Source: an uncultured Paracoccaceae bacterium (GTDB lineage: Bacteria; Pseudomonadota; Alphaproteobacteria; Rhodobacterales; Rhodobacteraceae). From it: a stretch of DNA of 8,777 nucleotides. This document shows, one piece after another, positions 1 through 5,824 of this stretch; within the stretch, counting starts at the first letter, position 1, and the number at the start of each line of letters is the position of its first letter. The stretch spans positions 1-8,777 of the forward strand of contig CAKZNY010000302.1 in the NCBI GenBank assembly GCA_937132145.1. The letters run 5' to 3'. A program made the translations under genes and the position numbers. The notes beneath the pieces were generated by a model. It did not search any database. It was not told the DNA's origin and saw only the letters and a program-made list of their open reading frames with translations.

Positions 1-2
1 GC

Positions 3-332
3 GGGGTGTGGGGGCGTGACTTTGATTTGTTGCGTCGTGAACTTGAGTATCGTTATGAGGGCAAAGGGACGAAGAAGTTTATCAATGTGTTGTTGCTGTT
101 TACGCAGTACAACGAAGATGACGTTCGTCAGGCGGTGTCGCGTTGCGTGCAACGCCGCGCGTTCAGTGATGAAGCGGTGCTGGGTGTGTTGCGTAACGAG
201 CCGATCGACACCACGCATCATCAACTGGATCTGTCGCATCGACCTGAGTTATTAAGCGTTGGCAATGGCATTCGTCCCGTCGCGATCTACGACCGTTTGT
301 TGAAAACTCAAGATGTGGAGGTGGCGGTATGA
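3..332 (+). CDS. istA: IS21-family transposase IstA, C-terminal fragment (5' end off the window)
   Basis: Open from the left edge, so only the last ~110 residues are visible; the GTG at position 6 is an internal codon, not a start. IstA is the DDE integrase-like transposase that works with IstB. The catalytic core lies upstream of the window. What remains is the C-terminal helical region, with the run NVLLLFTQYNEDDVRQAV and the RAFSDEAVLGVLRNEP segment typical of IS21 IstA tails. The stop overlaps the istB start by four bases, so the genes are translationally coupled. A GGAGG-type ribosome site for istB (around 316-322) lies inside the end of this gene. Identification rests on this tail plus the istB neighbour. 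Confidence 0.85.
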   Translation, partial: GVWGRDFDLLRRELEYRYEGKGTKKFINVLLLFTQYNEDDVRQAVSRCVQRRAFSDEAVLGVLRNEPIDTTHHQLDLSHRPELLSVGNGIRPVAIYDRLLKTQDVEVAV

Positions 333-1126
333 CACAAACTACACTCCAAATTGAGCACACACCCCACTTGCTTAAGAGTTACTTCAAGGCACTGCGCATG
401 CCAACGATGCTGCGCGAATCAACGACGGTTGCGCGCCAGCTTAGTGAACAACATGGCAGCTACGAATTGTACCTTCAACAACTCGCGGAATTGGAAGTTC
501 AACAGCGTCAAGCCGGTGCGATCGCCCGCCGACTGAAGCAAGCAAAGTTCCCGGTGATTAAAGAGATCAGCGATTTCGACTTCGTTGCGATTCCCAAACT
601 CAACAAAAAGCGTCTGATCGATCTTGCTCAGTGCAGCTTCATTGATCAGCGCAGCAACATCATCTTCACCGGTGCCCCCGGAACAGGTAAAACGCATCTT
701 GCGATTGCGCTGGGACGTGAAGCTTGTCGCCTCGGTTACAAAGCCAAATTCTTCACCGCCTGCGGCCTGGCCAACCTGTATCGTGAAGCACGTGAAGAAC
801 GGCATGTTTTAAAACTGGAAAAACAAATCCAAAGTTATGACTTGATCATCCTTGATGAGTTAGGCTACATCCCACTGGACCGCCACGGCGCTGAACATCT
901 GTTCGGCTTCTTCAGCCAGTGTTACGAACAGGTGAGTCTTATCATCACGACCAACTTGCCATTCACCGACTGGCCGCAAATCTTCGCGGACGACGAACGG
1001 ATGACCGGTGCCTTGCTCGACCGCCTGACGCACCACGTGAGCATCGTCGCCCTCGAAGGCGACAGCTTCCGCCTCAAAACCGCCACCGCCATCAAGCAAA
1101 AGAAAGGAGACAAACCCACTGAATAG
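329..1126 (+). CDS. istB: IS21-family helper ATPase IstB
   Basis: A complete 265-residue AAA+ ATPase, the usual length for IstB (about 250-270). IstB is a DnaA/DnaC-like ATPase that binds target DNA and stimulates the IstA transposase. Visible motifs in order: Walker A GAPGTGKT at residues 115-122, Walker B LIILDELGY at 172-180, a sensor-1 type ITTNL at 206-210, and a conserved LLDRL at about 229-233 containing an arginine-finger candidate. The N-terminal ~90 residues are the helical IstB-specific domain. The ATG at 329 is chosen because it overlaps the istA stop (ATGA) and follows GGAGGTGG. Nothing is broken, so the gene could be functional if istA is intact outside the window. Confidence 0.96.
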   Translation: MTQTTLQIEHTPHLLKSYFKALRMPTMLRESTTVARQLSEQHGSYELYLQQLAELEVQQRQAGAIARRLKQAKFPVIKEISDFDFVAIPKLNKKRLIDLAQCSFIDQRSNIIFTGAPGTGKTHLAIALGREACRLGYKAKFFTACGLANLYREAREERHVLKLEKQIQSYDLIILDELGYIPLDRHGAEHLFGFFSQCYEQVSLIITTNLPFTDWPQIFADDERMTGALLDRLTHHVSIVALEGDSFRLKTATAIKQKKGDKPTE

Positions 1127-1146
1127 GATGAATTGAGTTATCGGAC

Positions 1147-1166
1147 GCCTACCCCTAGGGGTAGGC
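1147..1166. repeat. 20-bp perfect palindrome downstream of istB
   Basis: The sequence from 1147 to 1166 equals its own reverse complement, with CCCCTAGGGG at its centre. It begins 20 bases after the istB stop, within the IS21 tail. It could form a hairpin in the istB transcript or bind a dimeric protein. No T-run follows directly. Confidence 0.9.
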
Positions 1167-1172
1167 ATGGAC

Positions 1173-1198
1173 AACACCCGCTGAGGTGTTATTCTTTT
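1173..1198 (+). terminator. Possible weak rho-independent terminator after istB
   Basis: AACACC (1173-1178) pairs with GGTGTT (1185-1190) across a 6-base loop and is followed by ATTCTTTT. Together with the palindrome just upstream this could end the istAB transcript. The stem is only six pairs and AT-rich, so the call is tentative. Confidence 0.35.
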
Positions 1199-1219
1199 AC
1201 CCAAGGTGGTACCCGATTG

Positions 1220-1251
1220 CTTGCGCGAACTGGTCCTCGTTTACTTGCGCG
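1220..1251. repeat. Direct repeats near the inferred IS21 right end
   Basis: CTTGCGCG occurs at 1220-1227 and again at 1244-1251, 24 bases apart. IS21 elements are known to carry several transposase-binding repeats inside each end, so these are read as right-end repeats. The assignment is inference, because the matching left end is not in the window. Confidence 0.45.
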
Positions 1252-1279
1252 TTTCCATATTTAACGATTAGGGATATTT

Positions 1280-1291
1280 ACTTGACACACC
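1280..1291 (+). repeat. IS1595 terminal inverted repeat, left
   Basis: ACTTGACACACC, identical to the reverse complement of 2258-2269. It lies at the transposase 3' side. Confidence 0.88.
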
Positions 1292-1297
1292 GACCCC

Positions 1298-2239
1298 CTA
1301 TGGGTTGTGGGCGATCAGTGTGTGAAACGGGGCGGGTTCTACTTGAACCGCCTGCTGAGTCAAGCGGTAGAAGAGCTTGCCCCGTGACGCCGACGTGCGG
1401 CGGTTGAAGCGAAACGTGAACTCGTCGAGGTAATCGTCCAGATGCTCGTGAGCGATCGCACCTTGATGTGTGCCCAACAGCCAGCGTTTGAGCAGCGAGG
1501 CCACACGATGAACACGCGGCAACAGATGTTCGGCATCGGCTGGCTGGCGCTGCTGGATCTGCCGATCGTGGACATAGCCTTTCAGGTTGCGGTAAGACTG
1601 AAGCCCATCGGTTATCGCGGTGCTGCCGGGCTCGATCGCTTGACCGATGAATCGGTGGAGCGTGGTCCGGCGGGTGTCGGGAATGTGACGCAATCGGATA
1701 CGGCCGATGGCTTTGCCCCGCCCCGATGCGGCTTGTGCAGCCACAACGATTAAAGCCTTTTTGACGGCTCCCCGGCCTCGCGCACCTTCTTCCTCGCCTC
1801 CCCAGTACGTCTCGTCTACTTCCACGACACCCCGCAGCCGATCTCGTCCAGGAGGGCGCACCATCGCGCGCCGCAACTTCTGCAGCATCGCCCAAGCCGT
1901 CTTGTAACTGCCCAGCCCCAACACACGCTGCAAGCCCAACGCGCTCGTGCCGTTCTTCTGACTGGTCACCTGCCACATCGCTCGGAACCAGATTGTCAAA
2001 GGCAGATGGGTATCCTGAAACACGGTGCCCGCCATCACGGAAACCTGGCGTCGGCAGTTGTTGCACCGCCACAGGCCACGGCTGCTCATCGGACGCGCCG
2101 TTGGCCCCCCACAATCCTCGCACACAAAGCCCTCGGGCCATCGCAGTGCGAACAGATACGCACGACATGCGGCTTCGTCCGAAAACCGCCGTTCCAGTTC
2201 CAGCAAGGTCTGTGGATAATCCTCTGCCACAAAACGCAA
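1298..2239 (-). CDS. IS1595-family (ISXO2-like) DDE transposase
   Basis: 313 residues, full length for the family. The N-terminus has the treble zinc-ribbon typical of IS1595 transposases: CEDC at 40-43 and CNNC at 59-62. The ISXO2-like catalytic domain follows, with VDETYWGG (D142), ITDGLQSY (D211), and the conserved block HRVASLLKRWLLGTHQGAI (about 244-262) leading to LDEFTFRFNRR (271-281). The third catalytic residue lies in that last region, but I cannot assign it from sequence alone. The longest reading starts at a TTG (2237-2239). A GTG at 2228-2230, nine bases after AGGG, is an equally good start and gives 310 residues. The frame is intact. Confidence 0.93.
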   Translation of the reverse strand: MRFVAEDYPQTLLELERRFSDEAACRAYLFALRWPEGFVCEDCGGPTARPMSSRGLWRCNNCRRQVSVMAGTVFQDTHLPLTIWFRAMWQVTSQKNGTSALGLQRVLGLGSYKTAWAMLQKLRRAMVRPPGRDRLRGVVEVDETYWGGEEEGARGRGAVKKALIVVAAQAASGRGKAIGRIRLRHIPDTRRTTLHRFIGQAIEPGSTAITDGLQSYRNLKGYVHDRQIQQRQPADAEHLLPRVHRVASLLKRWLLGTHQGAIAHEHLDDYLDEFTFRFNRRTSASRGKLFYRLTQQAVQVEPAPFHTLIAHNP

Positions 2240-2240
2240 C

Positions 2241-2267
2241 CCTATATGTGGGGGTGTGGTGTGTCAA
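2241..2267 (-). promoter_or_regulatory. Candidate transposase promoter inside IS1595 right end
   Basis: On the minus strand a perfect TTGACA (2262-2267) lies inside the terminal repeat and is followed, after 15 bases, by TATAGG (2241-2246). This would place the transcript start very near the TTG/GTG start codons, giving a very short or absent leader. The spacer is shorter than the ideal 17, so the -10 assignment is uncertain. Confidence 0.4.
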
Positions 2268-2269
2268 GT
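2258..2269 (-). repeat. IS1595 terminal inverted repeat, right
   Basis: Reverse complement of the left repeat over all 12 bases. Its last base, T2269, is also the first base of the IS3 terminal repeat. Confidence 0.88.
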
Positions 2270-2281
2270 GAGCGTGTCCCC
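2269..2281 (+). repeat. IS3 terminal inverted repeat, left
   Basis: TGAGCGTGTCCCC; pairs with 3725-3737 with one mismatch. It starts with TG as in other IS3-family ends. Confidence 0.85.
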
Positions 2282-2309
2282 AAAAACTGGGCGCGTGTTT
2301 AAGGTGGAA

Positions 2310-2350
2310 TCGTCTTCGGCTATTGTGGGCTTTTGATGCCCAGGAGACGA
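2310..2350 (+). promoter_or_regulatory. Leader hairpin upstream of IS3 orfA
   Basis: TCGTCT (2310-2315) can pair with AGACGA (2345-2350), and inside it TGGGC (2326-2330) with GCCCA (2338-2342). The AGGAG ribosome site of orfA (2342-2346) is partly inside the structure, which would lower translation initiation. Pairing is read by eye; stability was not computed. Confidence 0.4.
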
Positions 2351-2353
2351 CTC

Positions 2354-2653
2354 ATGAAGCCGAAACGACGACGGTTTTCAGCGGTATTCAAAGCTCGGGT
2401 GGTTCGAGCGGCATTGCGTGAGGACAAGACGCTGGCGGAACTGGCGAGTGAATTTGAGGTGCATCCCCATCAGATTGCGGAATGGAAACGGCAGGCGATT
2501 GAGATGTTGCCGGAGATTTTCAGTCGCAGGCGAAAGTCGGATGAGCAGGCTCAGCAGCAGCAGACGGATCACCTTTATCAACAGATTGGCCAGCTCCAGG
2601 TTGAACTGGACTGGCTGAAAAAAAAAGGTCGACAGCTTGGTTTTGACGGTTGA
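2354..2653 (+). CDS. IS3-family OrfA, helix-turn-helix DNA-binding protein
   Basis: 99 residues from ATG 2354, preferred because AGGAG lies seven bases upstream; an in-frame ATG at 2336 and TTG at 2333 have no comparable ribosome site. OrfA binds the element ends and is the N-terminal part of the OrfAB transposase. The basic N-terminus (KPKRRRFSAVFKARVV) leads into a helix-turn-helix with the pattern TLAELASEFEVHPHQIAEWK. A C-terminal leucine-zipper-like coiled coil follows (HLYQQIGQLQVELDWLKKK) that ends exactly at the A9 run where reading should shift into orfB. After the run the frame adds only a short tail (GRQLGFDG) before the stop. Confidence 0.93.
   Translation: MKPKRRRFSAVFKARVVRAALREDKTLAELASEFEVHPHQIAEWKRQAIEMLPEIFSRRRKSDEQAQQQQTDHLYQQIGQLQVELDWLKKKGRQLGFDG
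2618..2626 (+). other. A9 slippery run joining IS3 orfA and orfB
   Basis: Nine consecutive A residues at the orfA coiled-coil end. The orfB frame is open from 2619, just after an in-frame TGA (2616-2618). To fuse the two, the frame must move by a net +1 (equivalently -2, or a transcript with eight A's), giving DWLKKK then VDSLVLTVEAKR. The -1 frame meets a stop soon after, so the usual IS3 -1 shift would not reach orfB. This could be transcriptional slippage, a +1 shift, or an indel in the run. Confidence 0.8.
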
Positions 2654-3698
2654 GGCGAAACGAACCATGATTGAACGTGAACACAAAACGATCCCGGTGA
2701 TTCGCCAGTGCAAGTTGCTCGGTCTGTCGCGCAGCGGTTTATATTATCAGTCGCATCACGATCCCCATCGTAAGATGTTTGAACATGAGTTGCTTCATGC
2801 GATTGATGCGTTGTACACCGCTCACCCGACGTTGGGTCGTTACGGCATGACCGATGCATTGGCGGAACAATACAAGATCGAAGTCAACCCGAAGCGTGTT
2901 CGACGTTTGATGAAGAAACTGGGATTGGAAGCGGTGTATCCCAAGCCGCGCAAGAATACGTCGCGGTCGAATCCGGATCATCTGAAATACCCTTATTTAC
3001 TGCGGAATATGGACATAATGGAGGTCGATCAGGTTTGGTGTGCCGACATCACGTACATTCGTTTGCATCAAGGTTTTGCGTACTTGGTCGCGGTGATGGA
3101 TTGGTTTAGTCGATGCGTGTTATCGTGGGAATTGTCGAACACGCTGGATGCGAGTTTTTGCGTCGAAGCACTTGAGCGTGCGTTAACGCTTGGGAAACTT
3201 TCGGGGGCGGAGGAGCGTCGGCCTGTGATTTTCAACACCGACCAGGGCAGTCAGTTCACATCGCAAGGGTTCACTGATGTATTGAAAACTCACGGGATCG
3301 CGATCAGCATGGACGGCGTGGGGCGCGCGTTCGACAACATTATGGTCGAACGTTTGTGGCGCACGGTGAAGTACGAGGATGTGTATATTCGCGATTATCA
3401 AACACCCGCCGAAGCGCGGCTGGGCCTGAAACGATACTTTACCTATTACAATCATCGTCGACGTCATCGTTCACTGAATCGCCAAACCCCTGTGAAGGTG
3501 TATGGCTTGACGGCACCGCTTAGCATGGACACACCGATCCTTGCGTCCGTCACGGCACTGGACGGTCCGTCGATTGACGGTATGATCAAGACAGGCAACG
3601 GGTGGTCCGTTGCCACGCAAGTTGCTGTTGCTCCGCTCGCCCTACGGGCTCCCGGAGCAACAGCAACCCCAAACCCACCGGAGCCGATGACACCTTAA
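2637..3698 (+). CDS. IS3-family transposase OrfB (DDE integrase domain)
   Basis: 353 residues from the first start-like TTG; the frame is open from 2619 and is probably expressed mainly as an OrfAB fusion. An HTH_21-like N-terminal region (about 10-110) precedes the rve integrase core: D137 in VWCADITYI, D202 in FNTDQGSQFTS and E238 in NIMVERLWR, with the classic 35-residue D-to-E spacing. The core ends at the canonical HRSLNRQTPVKVYG (277-290). An unusual ~63-residue low-complexity tail follows, rich in A, P, T and V, whose DNA contains a 15-bp-stem hairpin. The stop overlaps the inner part of the right terminal repeat. All catalytic residues are present. Confidence 0.94.
   Translation: MVLTVEAKRTMIEREHKTIPVIRQCKLLGLSRSGLYYQSHHDPHRKMFEHELLHAIDALYTAHPTLGRYGMTDALAEQYKIEVNPKRVRRLMKKLGLEAVYPKPRKNTSRSNPDHLKYPYLLRNMDIMEVDQVWCADITYIRLHQGFAYLVAVMDWFSRCVLSWELSNTLDASFCVEALERALTLGKLSGAEERRPVIFNTDQGSQFTSQGFTDVLKTHGIAISMDGVGRAFDNIMVERLWRTVKYEDVYIRDYQTPAEARLGLKRYFTYYNHRRRHRSLNRQTPVKVYGLTAPLSMDTPILASVTALDGPSIDGMIKTGNGWSVATQVAVAPLALRAPGATATPNPPEPMTP
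3621..3667. repeat. Long hairpin (15-bp perfect stem) inside the IS3 orfB 3' end
   Basis: The 15 bases at 3621-3635 are the exact reverse complement of 3653-3667. The 17-base loop holds a second small hairpin, GCCC (3639-3642) with GGGC (3646-3649) around TAC. The arms carry GTTGCT-type triplet repeats. It lies in the orfB tail, about 70 bp from the right end. It may act as a terminator-like or end-associated structure. Confidence 0.88.
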
Positions 3699-3724
3699 AA
3701 CCCCGATCCAACTGTCCAGTCCAC

Positions 3725-3737
3725 GGGGACACCCTCA
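3725..3737 (-). repeat. IS3 terminal inverted repeat, right
   Basis: Reads TGAGGGTGTCCCC on the minus strand, 12 of 13 identical to the left end. The IS30 fragment starts immediately after 3737. Confidence 0.85.
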
Positions 3738-4333
3738 TCTGTCACATGAGTCTGGCGGGCTTTAAACCTGCTGTGATTGCTCGCAAGTTGGGACGGCATC
3801 GCGCCACCATCGGCCGCGAACTCAAACGCAACCAAACGCCCTACGAACGTCGTTATTTTTATGACACCGCTCAACGTTTGGCCGAACAACGATGCCGCGA
3901 GACCCATCAACGTTACAAACTCGACCACTCGCCGCTGGGCCAGATCGTGCGAAAGGAACTGGCGCAACGTTGGTCCCCCGAACAAATCGTCGGCCGACTT
4001 CAACGCAAATACCCACATCATCGCACGATGCGTGTCACGCACGAAACGATCTATCGCTGGGTCTATCGCCGACACACCTTTGGCGAACGTTGGTACAAGC
4101 AACTGCGTCGCCGTCGCCCGCGTCGAAGACGTCGAATCCCCGGCGAACGTAGGCGTGGACAGATCATCGGTCGCGTCGGTATCGAACATCGCACCGCGAT
4201 CGTGGATCGGCGTGGACGTTTCGGAGATTGGGAATCCGACACGATCGAAGGCGCTAACCCGCATATTGCATCAACCGACTTTTTGCGGTTCGTGGAGCAG
4301 GTCAGTGCGTTTTGGGGGCGATTGATGGGGTGA
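3738..4333 (+). pseudogene. IS30-family transposase remnant, truncated at both ends
   Basis: IS30-like coding sequence runs from 3738 to about 4257. The frame itself stays open from inside IS3 (GTG 3602) to a stop at 4333, so a chimeric ORF exists. The first recognisable block is a helix-turn-helix, MSLAGFKPAVIARKLGRHRA then TIGRELKRN, lacking the ~15-20 residues that normally precede it. Then come WSPEQIVGRLQ, the THETIYRWVY block and an arginine-rich stretch. The frame reaches GDWESDTIEGA (4223-4255), where D at 4238-4240 is the likely first catalytic aspartate. The rest of the DDE domain is missing. The left break is the IS3 tip and the right break the IS1380 repeat. Residues after 4257 come from IS1380. 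It cannot encode an active transposase. Confidence 0.9.
4258..4271 (+). repeat. IS1380 terminal inverted repeat, left
   Basis: CCCGCATATTGCAT, identical to the reverse complement of 5843-5856. It marks the break in the IS30 gene. Confidence 0.9.
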
Positions 4334-4406
4334 GGGAGTGCTGCAGCGCAAACTGCCCCCTTTCCCCCACGCGGTGGGAGTTGGCCAAAGTTCGAATTGG
4401 ACAAGG

Positions 4407-5747
4407 TCAACTGGTGTCGAAGGACATGGCGTTCAACCGCTGAGCGATGCGACGCCACAGCGGTTGCAGCGGACAACTGCTCGACAGATGCAGTATCACG
4501 CGACGGGCGGACACGACGACGCGCGCGGCAATCTTGATCAGTTTCAAACGAATCGTCGTCACCTGCGCGTGGGCGAGTTCGGTATTAACCAGCACCGTTT
4601 GGCGCAACGTCTGCATCAACACATAGGCAGCGCTACTCAACAATAGACGCAACTGGTTGGCAATCATTTTTGAACAACTCGTTCGGTCGGCGAACAGGCC
4701 GAGTTGTTGTTCTTTGATGCGGTTTTCCATTTCGCCTCGTGCGCAATAGATTTTATCGTACAAGTGTTGCGCCTCGCCTTGAAGATTCGTCACCACGAAG
4801 CGAAGATTTGGGCCTTCGATTAATCGTTCAGCCTTGGCAATCACTTTTCGTTTGCGGTCCCACGTTTTTGCCGCGTACGTGATTGTGTGGAACTGGCGTT
4901 GCTTGAGTTGCGTCGCGATGAAGTCCGCTTCCGCCTGTTGCATGAACGGCTCACTCATCGCTTCAAGTCGCTTATTCCTCGATAAACCAAGGATATAACC
5001 CACATCATGCCGATCGCACCAACGCATCAATTTCCATCGGCAAAACCCACCATCGCCACGCATAATAATCTTCACCTTCGGCCAGGCGGTTCGCAATTGA
5101 TCGACAAGCAACTTTAAAATGGCTCGCGCATGTTTGGCGCCATCGATGTTCGACGGACGCAAATACGACACCAACAGTTGCTCTCCGCAAAACACATACA
5201 AAGGCAGATAACAGTAATGATCGTAGTAGCCGTGGAAAAATCGCCCTTCCTGATTGCCGTGTAAAGGGTCGTCGGTTGCATCGAAGTCGAGGATCAACTC
5301 GGCCGGGGCTTGTTTGTAGCTGGCAATAAACTGATCGATCAGCACTTGTTGCAAACGCACACAGTCATCGCGGGTGATTCGATTCTCTAACCGACACAAC
5401 GTCGCAGGCGATGCAAGCGTTTGACCTTCGGTCGGCTCAACATTCGCGCACAGTTGCAAAACAGGATCGCATCGCAACGTGTGATGATCGTTGAGGTCTT
5501 CATACCCCGCTGCAATCGCATGCACACGTTGCGCGAGCATCGCTGTTTGCTCATGTTCAATCTTCGTCGCATCACGCGGATCATGAATCGCCCCAGCCAT
5601 CGCATCGGTCAGTCCGATGTGTTGATCAACCTGCCGCAACAGAAGCAAGCCGCTGTCACTGATGAGCCGTCCGCCGTTGAAATCCGCTTTAATTTTTCGT
5701 CGTCCCTGACGACCCAGCGTGAGGGTATCCGTGTTACACTCTGTCAT
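4407..5747 (-). CDS. IS1380-family DDE transposase
   Basis: 446 residues, within the normal range for IS1380. The N-terminus carries the family-typical DFNGGRLISDSGLLLLRQVD (about 22-41). The catalytic domain shows LILDFDATDDPLHG (151-164, first aspartate among D154/D156/D159), IIMRGDGGF (D232) and CARGEMENRIKEQQ (335-348, catalytic glutamate E339 or E341). The segment FFHGYYDHYCYLPLYVFCGE (170-189) is also characteristic. ATG 5745-5747 has AAAGG about eight bases upstream. That ribosome site lies in one arm of an inverted repeat, suggesting a translational brake. The frame is uninterrupted, so the protein may be active. Confidence 0.95.
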   Translation of the reverse strand: MTECNTDTLTLGRQGRRKIKADFNGGRLISDSGLLLLRQVDQHIGLTDAMAGAIHDPRDATKIEHEQTAMLAQRVHAIAAGYEDLNDHHTLRCDPVLQLCANVEPTEGQTLASPATLCRLENRITRDDCVRLQQVLIDQFIASYKQAPAELILDFDATDDPLHGNQEGRFFHGYYDHYCYLPLYVFCGEQLLVSYLRPSNIDGAKHARAILKLLVDQLRTAWPKVKIIMRGDGGFCRWKLMRWCDRHDVGYILGLSRNKRLEAMSEPFMQQAEADFIATQLKQRQFHTITYAAKTWDRKRKVIAKAERLIEGPNLRFVVTNLQGEAQHLYDKIYCARGEMENRIKEQQLGLFADRTSCSKMIANQLRLLLSSAAYVLMQTLRQTVLVNTELAHAQVTTIRLKLIKIAARVVVSARRVILHLSSSCPLQPLWRRIAQRLNAMSFDTS

Positions 5748-5749
5748 GT

Positions 5750-5817
5750 CGATGGCCTTTGGGGTGGTGTGTGTGTTGTGTTGTTAACTCTAATACATAC
5801 CACAACTAAGGCCATCG
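5750..5817 (-). promoter_or_regulatory. Inverted repeat that could hide the IS1380 transposase ribosome site
   Basis: CGATGGCCTT (5750-5759) is the exact complement of AAGGCCATCG (5808-5817), 48 bases apart. In minus-strand RNA the second arm holds the AAGG of the ribosome site and ends two bases before the ATG. Transcripts entering from outside would contain both arms and fold. Those starting between the arms would lack the first arm and stay open. This resembles the known protection of IS10 and IS50 transposases from read-through transcription; function here is inferred. Confidence 0.55.
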
Positions 5818-5824
5818 CGCTTTT

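Larger units (their letters stand above)
1..1257 (+). mobile_element. IS21-family element, right part (left end outside window)
   Basis: The two-gene order with a 4-base ATGA overlap (IstA C-terminus, then a full istB) is the signature of IS21-family elements. The left end lies outside the window. The right end is placed at about 1257 by inference: two copies of an 8-base motif (CTTGCGCG, starting 1220 and 1244) lie just inside a terminal CA, matching the multiple short repeats that IS21 members carry at their ends. Without the left end this cannot be confirmed. About 22 bases separate this point from the next element. Confidence 0.75.
1280..2269 (-). mobile_element. Complete IS1595-family insertion sequence
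   Basis: A single transposase gene bounded by perfect 12-bp inverted repeats reading ACTTGACACACC inward from both ends (1280-1291 and the complement of 2258-2269). Similarity continues imperfectly inward to a shared GGGTTG. Length is about 990 bp, usual for the family. IS1595 elements normally create 8-bp target duplications. None is visible: the 8 bases at the left are unrelated to those at the right, where IS3 begins at the same base. The transposase frame is uninterrupted, so the element may still be mobile, but its insertion site has been rearranged. Confidence 0.88.
2269..3737 (+). mobile_element. Complete IS3-family insertion sequence
   Basis: About 1,469 bp with orfA and orfB in the standard order. 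The ends are imperfect inverted repeats starting with the family's TG: TGAGCGTGTCCCC at 2269-2281 against TGAGGGTGTCCCC read from 3737 back to 3725 (12 of 13). Further inward, ACTGG (2286-2290) and TTTAAGGTG (2298-2306) are matched near the other end (3716-3720 and 3691-3699), with extra bases in the right copy. No 3-4 bp target duplication is seen (AAG on the left, TCT on the right). The left neighbour is the tip of IS1595 and the right neighbour a headless IS30 gene. Confidence 0.9.

Noticed and set aside
1258..1280. TATTTA repeated at 1258-1263 and 1275-1280 as a possible target duplication
   Set aside because: Both copies lie on the same side of IS1595 and nothing matches on the other side. 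They are AT-rich and easily due to chance.
1278..2267. A 329-residue minus-strand frame covering the IS1595 transposase
   Set aside because: It is a shadow in another frame, rich in R, S and P with no recognisable domain. The overlapping frame has zinc-ribbon and DDE motifs.
3695..4476. Minus-strand frames opposite the IS30 fragment
   Set aside because: They have no conserved motifs and are antisense to a clear IS30-like coding sequence.
4338..4646. Plus-strand 102-residue frame at the IS1380 left end
   Set aside because: It overlaps the 3' end of the IS1380 transposase in antisense and shows no family features.
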